Below are positions 43,881-54,864 of a stretch of DNA of 64,000 bases, in pieces. Within the stretch, counting starts at the first letter, position 1. Every line of letters starts with the position of its first letter. Under the pieces are notes generated by a model. The model had not been told where the DNA came from and ran no database searches. It saw nothing but the letters and a program-made list of their open reading frames with translations. The stretch comes from Palaemon carinicauda (taxonomy: Eukaryota > Arthropoda > Malacostraca > Decapoda > Palaemonidae): NCBI RefSeq assembly GCF_036898095.1, contig NC_090726.1, positions 36,365,298-36,429,297 of the forward strand. Reading direction: 5' to 3'. A program made the position numbers and the translations under genes.

Positions 43881-44056
43881 GAGGAAAAATTGAGGTGGTG
43901 TCAACAAGAAGTACTGCAGTACCTGGCCACAGGTGGCGCTGGTGAGTACACCCCCTTCTAGTATAGTGATAGCTGGCGTATCCCTTCCGTAGAATTCTGT
44001 CGGGCAACGGAGTTGACAGCTACATGATTATCGGGTAAGTTTAATATTGAAAATTA
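43881..44056 (-). repeat. DIRS-B right inverted terminal repeat (5' end)
   Basis: Inverse partner of the left ITR, identical over the shared core. The outer extension GGTAAGTTTAATATTGAAAA is specific to this end and is mirrored in the ICR. Confidence 0.93.
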
Positions 44057-46746
44057 ATCAGCTATGCAATAGTAAATGTGGTGAAGTCGATATTGTATAG
44101 GTATTGTGCTAAGATAAGTTACATGAAATGCCCCGAAAAAGTGCCTGGAGCTTAGCCCCAAATTATTTGGCAAAGGGCTGGAGCTGAAAGGGTTTAATAA
44201 GCTGAGAATTTGTGATGTAAAAATAATTTGGTGAAGCCAATGGGATTTTATGAGACAGTTGGACAAATTTTCTTATTAGTTTCCTTTGCCTTAATACACT
44301 TTAATTTACATAGCATTTTTCTTTATTTTACTTACTCTAACCATTGGGTGTCCTTAATCTTATTTGATTAAAAAAGAATAAGTGTTTAGCACCTAAGAAA
44401 ATTCGAAGTGCAATTGAATTTTATACTGTATAACTTATGTTCTATCTTATTTCTCTTCCTTTCTTGGAAGTTTAGATAGTTTATATAAGAAAGATCCAAT
44501 CAAATATTGCTAATGTTCTTATAATATATATTCCATTTTGATTATTAATTACCTCTCTTGTAGTTTATATATTTCCTTATTTCTTTTCCTTACTGGAATA
44601 TTTTTCCCTGTTGGAGCCCTTGGCCTTATAGTATCTTGCTTTTCCAATTAGGATTATAGCTTAGCTTGTACTAATAATAATAGTAATAACAACAACATCA
44701 ACAACAATAATAATGATAATAATAATAATAATGATAATAATCATTGATAATTATGTGATTTTTGTCACAGACCCAAGAGTGTTTATAAATGTGTACAGGA
44801 ATAACCAAACCAGAAACCAAATCATGCTCTTTAAAAAGTTTGTATTTAAAAATAACACTAATTAAAAACATGTTTCACTTTAAAAAAATATTCACAAAAT
44901 AGTTCATCATCCATTATCAATTTCTAATTTTCATAGTGAAATTGATAATTTCAATAGCTACCTCTGGTTCAGTTTTTGTTGTTAGCAAGCTTGACATTAA
45001 AAAAGAAATATGTCATTAATACAGGGGAAATATCCCTTGAAATAACATTATTTCATAAGTATATACCAGAGTATATACCATAGGGTACAATGCATATATC
45101 TCTTCCTATTAAACTTTTTGAAAAACTAACAGACACTTGGAAATTTGAGTTAGACATAAAATGTAGATACAGTTTGCAATCTTTTTGCAATGCAAATTAG
45201 TAGCAAATCTGCAAAAAAAAAAAAAAAAATCTTAAGAATAAAATCAATTATTTCATTAACCAATAATTCCTGTACTATTCCTCAAAAGACAGTAAAAAAC
45301 AAAAAAAATTCTCCCTAGTTTGGCTAACCAACCTTAGGCCACAGATGGCATACTCTCCTCATCTGCTTCCAAGGTATTCAATCCTCTGTAGTCGATAAGA
45401 ACCACCTAATAATTAAAAAGTACACTAAATAGTTGGGTTGGGGATGTCCATAAATTTTGGGAAATATTAAAATAACTGATTTTATCTTACAAATTACTTT
45501 TTATTTTAATGAATTGCCCAAAATTTATGAGCTGGCTACCACATTACTGTGGAAGGGAAGGGAACAGTGGTAATATTTGCCTAAAAAATATAACTTCTCT
45601 TTATACCACCAAAATAATACAGCGTTGGGAACATATACTGTACTGTACCAACATTTCTTTGCACATATATGACAGAGGAAACGAGCTATTGCAGTAAAGA
45701 TCAATGGTCAATTAGTGTCATTGGTACACAAAAAAAAAAAAGTCCAAAACAAGTAATCAAAACTGATGTTTAATTCTTTAAAACTGTTACTTTACTTTAA
45801 CTTATTGATATTTCTCATAAAATTAACAGGAAAAATATAACTTCTTGACACTACTGGATTTTGGGTCTAAAATTTCCTTCAATAAACAGTATCTTACTCT
45901 TCCAAATACTGAAATACAACCACAGTATTGTAGCTTTACTGAGGTGGGTGGAGTGCCTTATCCCAGGACAATCTAACTTTCTTAACTTATTACTAAACTT
46001 AACGCAAGTAATAATTTCAAATATCCTTTGCTGCTACTCCATAACACAGGGTCCAACAATGAAGAGTATTTTTGACTTCCCCCCCCCAAAAAAAGATGAA
46101 TCAAACACAAAACGGCCTTCCTCCTGTGCTACCTTAAGCACCTCAACTATAGCCCGGTTCTAACCAAATAGCCAGGACCACTCCCCTCTTCTCAATTATT
46201 CGGAACAAATGAGTTCAGAAAGATTCAGCCAGCTATTAAGGGGGCCATCAAGAAGAGCATTCATTTACTTATATGAAGCCAAGCAGGTAACCTAAATCCC
46301 TAATAGGGAATCTGGATCGAAATGGAGTGATATCTTACCTCATAACACTTGTTCACTTTGCAATACTCACATAAAATTTGGTGTTAACAAATTTAGGTTA
46401 TATACTTTAATAACTCATAGCAAAGTGAGTCTGGTTAAAACTAAAATTCAATTAAAATCATGGAGAAAACATAATTGAACTTTGTGACTTTAAAGAATTG
46501 AGTTGTTTACCTTTGATTTGGCTAAGGAGGGTCAAGCTGTACCCTAATGGCTTATCTCCCACTTAACAGGCCAGCTACAACACCAGCTTAGGGGCATCTT
46601 TTCCATTAGTTATGGGAAAATCCTTTCCTTTCTCAGAAGGAATAGTACAGGAAATTTTTGGTTAGTCATTCAAATTGTATGTCCTACAAAAAAACAACAG
46701 AAATTAAAAAAGATGAATTGACTATTATTTTGCATGAAATGAAGCC
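44057..46746. other. AT-rich intergenic sequence 3' of the RING/cyclophilin gene
   Basis: AT-rich with poly-A runs. It contains the SINE-like repeat at 44550-44750 and a trinucleotide (AAT)n-type tract at about 44667-44745. The 3' UTR of the minus-strand host gene must begin just left of 46747, but I could not fix its poly(A) site. Confidence 0.45.
44550..44750 (-). repeat. Dispersed SINE-like repeat copy 1
   Basis: The reverse strand reads GCTAAGCTATAATCCTAATT, then AAGCAAGATACTATAAGGCC and AAGGGCTCCAACAGGG. The same sequence with few differences occurs on the plus strand at 52318 and 57930. Each copy adjoins a TTATTATT-type trinucleotide tract, probably the tail or target preference of a retroposed repeat. 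Confidence 0.8.
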
Positions 46747-47250
46747 TCAAATTTCCAAGCAAACACCAGTGTCAATAATTTCAACACCACCAAGGTTATT
46801 TTTTATTCTTTCGGCAGAATCTTCCAGTAAGCTAATACCATCTTGCACTTGACCAAACACATTATTATATGTACATTGATGACCGGACCCAACAAGAATA
46901 CAAAAAGAAAACTTGGAGTCCATCCAAATAATACCTTGGTCTGCATTATGTTTGTGCACCTCCTCATTAAAACACAGTGTGTCTTGCAATATATTACCAC
47001 TGAGAAAGTTGCCCTGGCAAGGTTCACATTTTACTCTTTCTGTCGCACTTTCAGGATCAATAATTTGAGAGAAATTTTTCCTTAAGTATGTGGGTCCTAA
47101 TTCTCCAGCGCAGAGATCCTTGAAGTGTTGAGCCAGAGGACTACCAGGAAACAGCTTGATGAGAATGCGTCCTTTCCTTAGACCTTCCCATGCTAATGTC
47201 AAAAAGACAATAGTTGGATCATTTTTCATACAAGTGAGAATTTCCTTGTG
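46747..47250 (-). CDS. Last coding exon: degenerate cyclophilin-like domain
   Basis: This exon opens after TTTAATTTCTTTTCAG (acceptor at 47251-47252), phase 0, and ends in a stop. Its 167 residues read as a whole cyclophilin (CSA) fold. They start with DPTIVFLTLAWEGLRKGRIL (compare the NPxVFFDI...GxxxGRIxxxLF start of cyclophilins), then LIKLFPGSPLAQHFKDLCAG, NVFGQVQDGISLLE and a final GGVEIIDTGVCLEI. The active site is altered. The catalytic Arg of FHRII is Gln (FSQII), the GSQFFI segment reads FSFCILV, and the ligand-site Trp and the His before VFG are not conserved (TYNNVFG). It is therefore probably a peptide-binding domain without isomerase activity. It forms the C-terminus of the RING gene starting at 57662. 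Confidence 0.72.
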   Translation of the reverse strand, partial: HKEILTCMKNDPTIVFLTLAWEGLRKGRILIKLFPGSPLAQHFKDLCAGELGPTYLRKNFSQIIDPESATERVKCEPCQGNFLSGNILQDTLCFNEEVHKHNADQGIIWMDSKFSFCILVGSGHQCTYNNVFGQVQDGISLLEDSAERIKNNLGGVEIIDTGVCLEI

Positions 47251-47734
47251 CTGAAAAGAAATTTAATTGTTAAATACAACATCCTATGTAAAAATAAATA
47301 AACAACGAAATATAATGTTAAAGAACAGGCATGATAGCAAGATAACTACTTTGATTGCAACAATACTAATAGCAGATATCTATTTATTTCTAAATAATTT
47401 ACTATACCTATAAGGTAATAGAAGGAGTCAAACTACAAGAATTTACTTGTAACAATTTTTAAATTAAAATCGATAATTTCTATAACTATTATCCCTTTGA
47501 ATAGAATATGCTATTAACTAAGAGCTATCTTTACGACCTCCACATGACAGTAAGAGTTTTATAACCTGGCGCAACCAACAACCTACTGCCTTTGAGGAAT
47601 TGCTACACTGACGTGTACCCAGAGGCAAGAAAACCCAAGAGGTTCCCAGGATACTACTGTCAACAAAGATTCAGATTTAAGATAACCTGACCTCTGATGA
47701 AATGTATCACCTTAAGAAAAAAATGAAGGATGAG

Positions 47735-47890
47735 AGGCAGGGGTGGACTGGGACTGAAAATTACCCCTAGAGTTTTATGTTTGAAGGAGTCCACACTTGG
47801 CAAGCGAAGCGAGCCTTTTCGGTTGGGAACGCTGTAAACCTCGGATAAATTTTTGAAAAATAAAGAGGTTTGCATGCACTTCTAAGCCCC
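47735..47890. repeat. Possible dispersed repeat
   Basis: GC-richer segment beginning GGGGTGGACTGGGACTGAAA, with GGCAAGCGAAGCGAGCC further on, in an AT-rich intron. Composition and sharp edges suggest an interspersed repeat, but there is only one copy in the window. Confidence 0.35.
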
Positions 47891-48111
47891 CCCCAGTTAA
47901 TCAATATATGAGAAAGATGAACAAACTATTATAATGTAGAGTTTACTACAGTAAAGTTACTATGCCATAGGCCTGTGTTATTGCTATGTAATAAAACCCA
48001 CAGTATATGACAAATTTTTTTGCTAACAGTATTGAATATATATATTTTGTCATAACAATGAAAAAATAACAATTCTAATGCTGTACTGCCACTGGAATAT
48101 TAATATTACTA

Positions 48112-48230
48112 TATTTCTGGGCTCCGACCTGTGCCGCCCNNNNNNNNNNNNNNNNNNNNNNNTATAACCAGCGGGTAAGTATATTCAAAAATTTATTTTA
48201 TTATGAAAATATCATATTACTGTACGTAGT
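48112..48230. mobile_element. DIRS terminal fragment spanning the assembly gap
   Basis: Left of the gap, TATTTCTGGGCTCCGACCTG resembles DIRS terminal sequence. Right of the gap, GCGGGTAAGTATATTCAAAA, TTTATTTTATTATGAAAAT and so on match the DIRS-B terminal extension (37514-37565) with a few differences. No coding part is attached, so it is a solo end or truncated relic. Confidence 0.65.
48140..48162. other. Assembly gap (23 N)
   Basis: 23 consecutive N. It lies inside a DIRS terminal fragment, where near-identical copies and hairpins make assembly difficult. Confidence 0.99.
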
Positions 48231-48679
48231 CTGTCACTTGTTACGTTTTCTGCCTTATGCCATCCTCCTCTGCCGCGACTTCGCTATCGGACATCGTCTC
48301 AATCAAAAGGTAAGTTTCAACTTTTTTGTTACACTAATTAACTGTAACCTTTTTTTCAAGAGTATCAATCCTTAATTTAGGTGTACGTACAGGTAACAAT
48401 ACACCTTCACTGATCCAAATGCTTTACATTCAGTACCGTAACTTTTATACAGTAGTAAAGAAAACAGACCGTTTTCTTAGGGCTTGGGGGGGTATAACTA
48501 GGCTATAACTACATTATTGAATAATCTCATAGTGGTTTCTGGAATGGATTAGGCTGTTTTTAATGGTTGGGTTAATTATTGAATGATAGAAATGGCTGCA
48601 TTGCATGTTTATTACTACAGTTTAGCGTGTTTATGGAAGAAAAGGTGTCTTCTCTTAAGGCTTGGAACGGATTAGGCTA

Positions 48680-48776
48680 TTTACATGTAAAACGCGACTC
48701 AGGATACGAAAAAATCAAGATACGAAACCGTATCCTGAACGGATTACTTTCGTATCCTGAGGCATCACTGTACAGG
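48680..48776. mobile_element. Possible Tigger-type transposon end
   Basis: The segment ends CGTATCCTGAGGCATCACTG followed by TA. An inverted stretch (CGCGACTCAGGATACGAAAA) lies about 60 bp before it, giving a short hairpin. An ACTG|TA end is what pogo/Tigger elements show. The opposite end was not found. Confidence 0.35.
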
Positions 48777-49389
48777 GCAAAAGAAGCATACATAAAAATT
48801 ATGGTTATTGTAAAATTCATGTTTAGAAACTTGATATGGGACACCTACCTCAAAACTCTGACCTGAACAATAATTAATATTCCATCAATATAAATTTTTT
48901 TTTTTTTTTTTTTTTACATATAAATACTACTATAAGATGCTAGAACACATGGATATCAAAGCTAAGAAATCTTATAAAAAACATGAATTTAAATGAGTAT
49001 AAAAAATCATAATCCTAGCTATAGTATTAAAAGTAAATTTTATATAAGACAAAACAAGCATTCTGTAAACTGCATGAATGTCAAAAGAGACTATATCTTT
49101 ATCCATCTAAAAGAAAGAGAATGCATTTAAAGACAATTATAAAATAAACTACTGAGGCATAATATCTTATTCAGAAATGAATACCTCTGAAATATAAAAG
49201 ATATTTAAAAATTTCTTGAAAATAAAATGTAAGCTAATGAATATCCAAATGAATGAGTATACATTTCAGGAATGAAAAAACAAAAAAAAACAAAAACTCA
49301 ATAGAAGAGCAAAATTAGTACTGACTGCAAACAAAGCATCTGGCACCATACAGGTATCTTTTCCTTTACAAATACATTAACAACCTGTG

Positions 49390-49600
49390 AATAGTGGTTT
49401 ACACACGCCTTTGTTTAATACACGACACCTACAAGGTGTTCGCGCGAGGGTTGTAACCTCTGCATTCCATGCTTTTATCTTTCTCTAGTATATTTGGAAG
49501 GTTTATATTAGGAAAGGTATAAGGAAGGACCTTTCTCACCGGGCGTCACAGGCCTCTTCCCAGAAATAGATTTTTCCTTCGTCAAAATCCCTTAATTTCA
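49390..49600 (-). mobile_element. DIRS terminal repeat fragment, a further family
   Basis: Read on the minus strand it begins GGGATTTTGACGAAGGAAAA, then ATCTATTTCTGGGAAGAGGC. This resembles the DIRS-C terminus (GGATTTTGAGCAAAGCGAAA, then AATCTATTTTTGGG) but differs enough to be another family. No genes are attached on its left side. Confidence 0.6.
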
Positions 49601-50600
49601 CTACTTTCCTTCCAAGGTATAGATACCCAAGTAAATATAAAAAGAAATTCCTGTTCATGAGCTCCAAATTCTCGGTAAAAGCTTGAGTGTACTGCTAATC
49701 GGCTCCGCCTACCAAGTGGTAAATATAGGACTGCTCGCCACAATCAAAATTACAAATTTTTAAGGTAATTTGTATTTTCATAACTATATACAGTAGGTCT
49801 GAGCTCTTTAATAAGAGTATGATTTTGAGGAAGCTGGAAATAGCCATTCAAACTTTTAATGATGTGGTTATAGTTGCTGGAGACTGGGGGGCAAGTACCC
49901 TCTACCCGACAGTTGGCACAACCTTCACTTTAACCTTGGGCTTAGGACTGGCAGGTTGAAGAAGGGAGTGTAGCTTAAAGAAATCAAGTTTGTATAGTAA
50001 GAAAGAGTAAAAATTACTTAAACTTTGTGATTTCTCCTCACATGAATGGAAAGTATTGTCCTTTGATAGGAGACTTTTCATGTGGAAGGAAGTTTCTATA
50101 ACTAAATTGGCTGGTCAATTTCTCAGGAAATATCAAGGCAATTGATCCTATACAGGAGCAGAGGTAATCACTCCTGTCAACTTCCTAACAACTTGAGCAT
50201 GAAAATGTCACAGGTTTTAAGCTAGGTCCCTACCAGGTGACTAGCAGATAGTCAATGAAAAATCTATATCTGTATGGATATGTTGTCTGAATGTATGGTC
50301 ATTTAAGAGAAATGGGTTTACATACATCATGTTGAGGATAGGGGCAACACTTCAATACAAAACTAGCATGTAAAGAAGTTACTCAATTATAAGGCTTTCC
50401 TGCATTAGCAATCGACCCAGCACACAATGGCACAACTGCTACTCACGAAGAGAGAGGAAGATAGAGGAGGAGAACGGTCAGTTATTCCTACCTCTCCTTC
50501 TAGACTTACATCATGGCTGCTATCTTGGACAAGATGCTCCTTGTCCCATGAAGAAGCAAGAAGCTAGGTTGGCATGACACCTTATTGAGCAGCTACCACA
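49601..50600 (-). mobile_element. DIRS-E 3' end
   Basis: 49745-49800 (ATTACAAATTTTTAAGGTAA and following ATTTGTATTTTCATAACTAT) has the character of a DIRS ICR or terminus; DIRS-A has the similar AATTTGTATTTTTCCTAACC. The rest is non-coding element or intron sequence. Left ITR and ICR pairing could not be confirmed because the far left end seems lost. Confidence 0.45.
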
Positions 50601-51200
50601 GGATCAAGGGTAAAGGCATCAAGGGACATATGGGTATACAGTACTCCCTTAGGTAGTGGGCAGTGAAGGTTGTCTGTCATTACCAGATTCCTGCTTAAGG
50701 TAGATCAAACATCTCTGACGTCATGTACTTGAGCATGGGATGGTCCTTCTGTTCCCTCGTTTGATAAGCACTTCTGATCATCTCAAAAAGACGGATGAGA
50801 CAGAGTTCCAAGTTATCTTCTTTACTATTCCAGCATTGAAAAAGAATATCCCAAGGATTGAGAAGCAAGTTATCCTGATCCTGCTGGTTGCTTCTTGTAA
50901 ATATGAGATTGTAAATGATTAAAAAATGGAGTCATGAATGACTGGGTTCTGGCTCTTGGAAATAAAGGTGAAGAAGACCTTCCGTACTTCAGAATGAATT
51001 GTGACATATGGAATGTCATGCAGCTTGCTTGCTCACTATATCGAGGCTAAGTATAGTGAGAGGACAGTTTTAAGGTTCATATCTCTATCTGACGCTCATC
51101 TCAAGGGGCTCATTCAGAGTTCGCTTGAGAGACATCTCATTTTGGGGCTAGAGTTTCCAGGGAGGGGTAGAGCCTAAACAAATCCCTGAAGAAATGGTGT
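50601..51200 (-). pseudogene. DIRS-E recombinase remnant (weak)
   Basis: On the minus strand near 51030-51090 a frame reads 'LKTVLSLYLASI'. It resembles the 'LKTLFLVCLATAKR' helix before the first catalytic Arg of DIRS recombinases, and it lies just downstream of the MT-like remnant, as expected. No catalytic box survives. Confidence 0.4.
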
Positions 51201-51239
51201 AGGCTATTTATTCTGAAACCCGAATAAAGGCTGAGCGAC

Positions 51240-52317
51240 ATCCTATCACCACAGAGACGGAGTGGAGCTTCTCTTGATGAAGGTAGATGAGGATATCTTC
51301 AATCCATTTGCGAGAGGCTCCAACTGGAGAAGTAACCCCCTTCTTTGACACCAATCACAGAAGTTGGGTAGTTCTTTCAGTGCCTCAACGAGGAGCACTA
51401 GCAGACCCAGATACCATCTAACGTGTGGCCACTTGGGAGTCGCAAGGGTCATCATGAGGACCAATACTGTTAACAGTTTATTAAGCAGTCAACAAATTAG
51501 GTAGAAAGGTGGAAAGGCTTTATGTGTTCAGATTGTCAAACGGGTGTCAGGAAGTGTCATCAAATACTACCGACAGGTCGACCAAAAAGCAGAATACTGG
51601 AAGTTTTTCCTCCAACTGAGAGGAACGGGTTGATTAAAGGTGATTTCCGTAAAACAAGAAACTTTTCCGCCATGCAAGAATGTAGAGACCACTCCGACAA
51701 TACACAACGGCCCTGGAAATTGAATGTGTCAGCTAGAATATTCCTCTTCTCTGGAATGAACCTTGCTGATAGGTCGACTGCATTGTCGGCTTACCAGTTG
51801 TTCAGCTGTTTAGGCAACTTGAAAAGAGTGAGAAACAGTGCATCCTTGTTTGTTGACGTAAGTGGTGTTGTCATTCATCAACGCTACTGAATGTTCTATC
51901 AAACTCTGTTGGAAAACTTCCAATGCTAGTAGATCTGCTTGCATTTCCACCATGTTGAAATGCACTTACAACATGCTTATCTGGACACATCCCTGAGGCA
52001 ATCTGTGAACAGCAGCATCTCTGGAAGTGGGGCATCAACTGGAGCTCCTCTGGTGTTTTCATCATTCAACTACCAGCTAAGATCATTCTGTATTTCTTGT
52101 TCCACTGGGACCAGAGGCTAGACGAGGATCGCTGGATGCTAACTAGTAATGCTTCAGACACCACTGGAATGATTGCAGATGGAGGCGCCCATGCAGAATG
52201 AGTATCTTCAACAATGCTATATGTACCAGCAGTTATCAGAAGTCATTGCCATTGTTGAGCTAGAAGCTTTTGATTATGAAAGAACAGTTGCACTATGTCC
52301 GTGAGTCAGCTGATGCA
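51240..52317 (-). pseudogene. DIRS-E RNase H / MT-like remnant
   Basis: Minus-strand frames carry 'ALMNDNTTYVNKQGCTVSHS' (about 51820-51880), which matches the DNTTALAYISKQGGTHSR block of RNase H in DIRS-B. 'HKAFPPFYLI' (about 51495-51530) is the MT-like AFPPF box. 'LATPKWPHVRWYLGLL' (about 51410-51450) matches VAPLWPAREWFTEVL. Many stops and shifts; inactive. Confidence 0.7.
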
Positions 52318-52790
52318 TTGTCCAATTATTATCATCATTACTAGCTAAGCTACAATCTTAGTTGGAAATACAAGATGCTATGAGGCCAAGGGCTCCAACA
52401 GAGAAAATAGCCTAGTGAAGAAAGGAAATAAGAAAACAAATAGAATAGAGTACCTGAGAGTAGACTCAAGCAAGAGAACTAACAATGGTTTGATTTTGGA
52501 GTGATCTTCTAGAAGAGCTGCTTACCGTAGCTAAATGGTCTTTTCTACCCCTACCAATAGGAAAGTAGCCACAGAACAATTTCAGTGCAGTAATCAATGT
52601 CTTGAGTGAAGAAGAATATTGTCAGGTGTATGAGAAAAGGAGAATGTATAAAGAATAGGACACTCTAATCAGTGTATGTGTAGGCAAAGGAAATATAAGG
52701 TGCAACAAGAGTGGTTAAAGGACCCAATAACTCTCTAGCTATAGTATCTCAACGGATGACTGGTGACTTAGCCAACCTACTACCTAAATT
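52318..52790 (+). repeat. Dispersed SINE-like repeat copy 2, nested in DIRS-E
   Basis: Begins with TTATTATCATCATTACTAGC and CTAAGCTACAATCTTAGTTG, and continues through AAGGGCTCCAACAGAGAAAA to a unique 3' body ending near AACCTACTACCTAAATTGAG. It separates the RNase H remnant from the RT remnant of DIRS-E, so it inserted after the element had arrived. It is the longest of the three copies. Confidence 0.8.
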
Positions 52791-53425
52791 GAGAAGGCTA
52801 CTGCCATGTCTATCAGCATACCCCAGTACTCTATTCTCTATTTGAGTATGCAACTGAACTTTACCAAATGATAACAATCCCCAGATCATGGCAAGAGGAA
52901 AGAAGTTTGTCTTGATCGTGGAGCAACTGGGCCCTGGAGGATGACAGAATCGGCTAACCATAGAGATACTTCAAGAGACGAATTGCGTCTGAGTGGTCAT
53001 AAGAAGAGATGAGCGTGAACTCTTGGGGGCGGTATAAAGTCTGAAGCACAGAGCTTTGAACTGATACACAGGCGCTTTCTGTAGGACTGAGTGATGGGTA
53101 TCTGGAAGTATGCATCCTTCAGGTCCACAGAAAGAACTTGCCATCTCCATTTTGAACAGTGTCTAGAGAGTTGTCGATGATAGGTCTCCAGCCCCCAGTC
53201 AACTTCTCCATCATAAAGAGTAACTATAATAGCCTGGAGAACTATATTGGATAATTTTGAGCATGTTTTTCTCTTCCAACTCTTTCACTTCTAAAGCTAA
53301 GGTAAGAACTTTCTGTAATTTTGGATGGTTTGACTGGAATACCAATCACGTGAAAGCAAGGGGAGGCACCAGTTGTTGAAAGATGGGCTGAATCAGTCCC
53401 AAAGGAATAATCACCCAGCTCTCTG
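52791..53425 (-). pseudogene. DIRS-E reverse transcriptase remnant
   Basis: Minus-strand blocks are in order. 'KLTGGWRPIIDNS' (about 53170-53210) matches the GGWRPVLDVS block. A 'GCILPDTHHS'-like stretch lies at motif A (about 53090-53120). 'TAPQEFTLISSYDHSD' (about 53000-53040 with frame changes) matches LSTAPMVFTHLMRN. 'CHDLGIVII' (about 52860-52890) matches KELGLLVNL after the active site. The YLDD box is not recognisable. Confidence 0.7.
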
Positions 53426-54000
53426 CTTCATGTCACTGGCTAATGGCTTGGCAAGCATTCCACAGCTCCTGGCAGCTGGAGAAGGAGAATGTGTAATGCC
53501 TTCCTCCATTTATCCATTGTAACTGTCATGTCATTCTGTGTGAAGAGGGTCATAGACTCCAGCCCTGAGGCACTCCTTCAGGAAGTAGTTGTTACACTAG
53601 TTAGCTGATTGGTACACCAAGATGGTCAGTGATTTTTCAGCTGAAAGGACTAAGTCTGTATACTTCTTCCGTGCTTAGGGTTTGCAAATTTCCGAGTTAT
53701 GGCAAAGTATGCGACTGCTTCCTGATCAGTGGTTGACCCAGAAAGTTGTTTGGAGGCTAGCCATGGTAGCAGACTCAAAGGCCGAGAACGATGAGTCCTG
53801 GTTGTCTCTCCTGCTACTGCTGGATCGATGGGCATGAAGAACTTCCGTTGTTGAGAGAGCGCACGAGGAAAGATCTTGCTCGATTGTCAGGAGCTTGAAG
53901 AATTCCTTGGACCAAAGATCAGGGAACACCTATATTCCAAAGGAAGGGAAGAGGGGAAAGGGGCCAGACACTCAATTTCATCCTAGACTTACATAGTAAC
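53426..54000 (-). pseudogene. DIRS-E gag-like remnant
   Basis: A minus-strand frame at 53726-53929 is open and reads QDLSSCALSTTEVLHAHRSS followed by a Ser/Arg-rich stretch. Its position upstream of the RT remnant and its composition suggest gag. No cysteine motif and no clean ITR were found to the right. Confidence 0.4.
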
Positions 54001-54860
54001 TGTCATCCAAGATGTGATACTTATGGTTTTATAAAAGAGCTAAGGTCAGTACATAACTTGCTGAGCAGCAATCACAGGTCCTAGTGAAAAGGTTTTCAGA
54101 CTTGTAAGTGCATTTCTGCAAATAATGCCCCGTAAAGCTGGTTTGATAATTCCTTACTCCAACATCTAAAATTTGATCTACTGACAAAGATTTTTCTTAA
54201 AATCTAGAGTAGCACTTACACCTCTGATCTCATTGTTGCACATCTTAGCTTGATCTGATGCATCAGGGGATCTAAGGCATAATGCTCTAGTGTTTATCAT
54301 TTTATTGAATATCCTTTAAATAGTTGTGATGCTACTGCTGTTTATTATCATCATGACATACAATTAATACAATGCTATTGAAAATCTCCTGCAGTCAAAA
54401 GGAGATTGTCGATTGTTTTTGGTGACTCATTATCACTCTACCAGTGCTTAAGAATAGGTTCTGCAACCTAGATATGGTAGTTTGGGTTCTCTTAATGTAG
54501 CACCTTAGGTTAGAGTAATGTATATATCAATTTTCTACTAAAATCACTATAAACACTGTATATGTACTGTACATGTTTTTTACATATTTTTTTTTTCATC
54601 ACAAAGTGATTCTGCACAAGAAGGACTGAAAGGGGAGATGCACATACGAGGAGAGACAATGCGAAACCGAGGCTAAGTGAGCAATAGATGGGGTGTTGTG
54701 CTGTGTGGAGAGGAAAACATCACGAAGCATGCCAGGTGCAAAGGAGCACAGGCGGTTTGAAATTGTTGGGCTGCAAAAGTACTTGTCGCGAATACGAACA
54801 CATTTTATACTTAATAGGTTATACAGTTCTCTGTATCACGAATGACAAAATTCACGAAGA
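54001..54860. other. Intronic sequence between DIRS-E and a LINE fragment
   Basis: AT-rich to about 54600. Beyond that, a short purine-rich stretch leads into the LINE fragment and may be part of its decayed 5' side. Confidence 0.4.
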
Positions 54861-54864
54861 TAGA

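Larger units (their letters stand above)
37276..44056 (-). mobile_element. DIRS-B: apparently intact DIRS1-like retrotransposon
   Basis: A full DIRS1-like element reads on the minus strand. The right ITR is at 43881-44037 with its terminal extension to about 44056, followed leftwards by gag (43672-40964), RT-RNase H-MT-like (41166-38905), tyrosine recombinase (39178-38006), the ICR (37514-37605) and the left ITR (37276-37475). Gag and RT overlap by about 200 nt, and RT and recombinase by about 270 nt, each in different frames. The ITR core is identical over about 155 bp. The ICR matches the left end exactly over 52 bp and the right end with one visible mismatch. No stop or frameshift is seen in the three frames. 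It is likely a young and possibly mobile copy; activity is inference. Confidence 0.94.
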
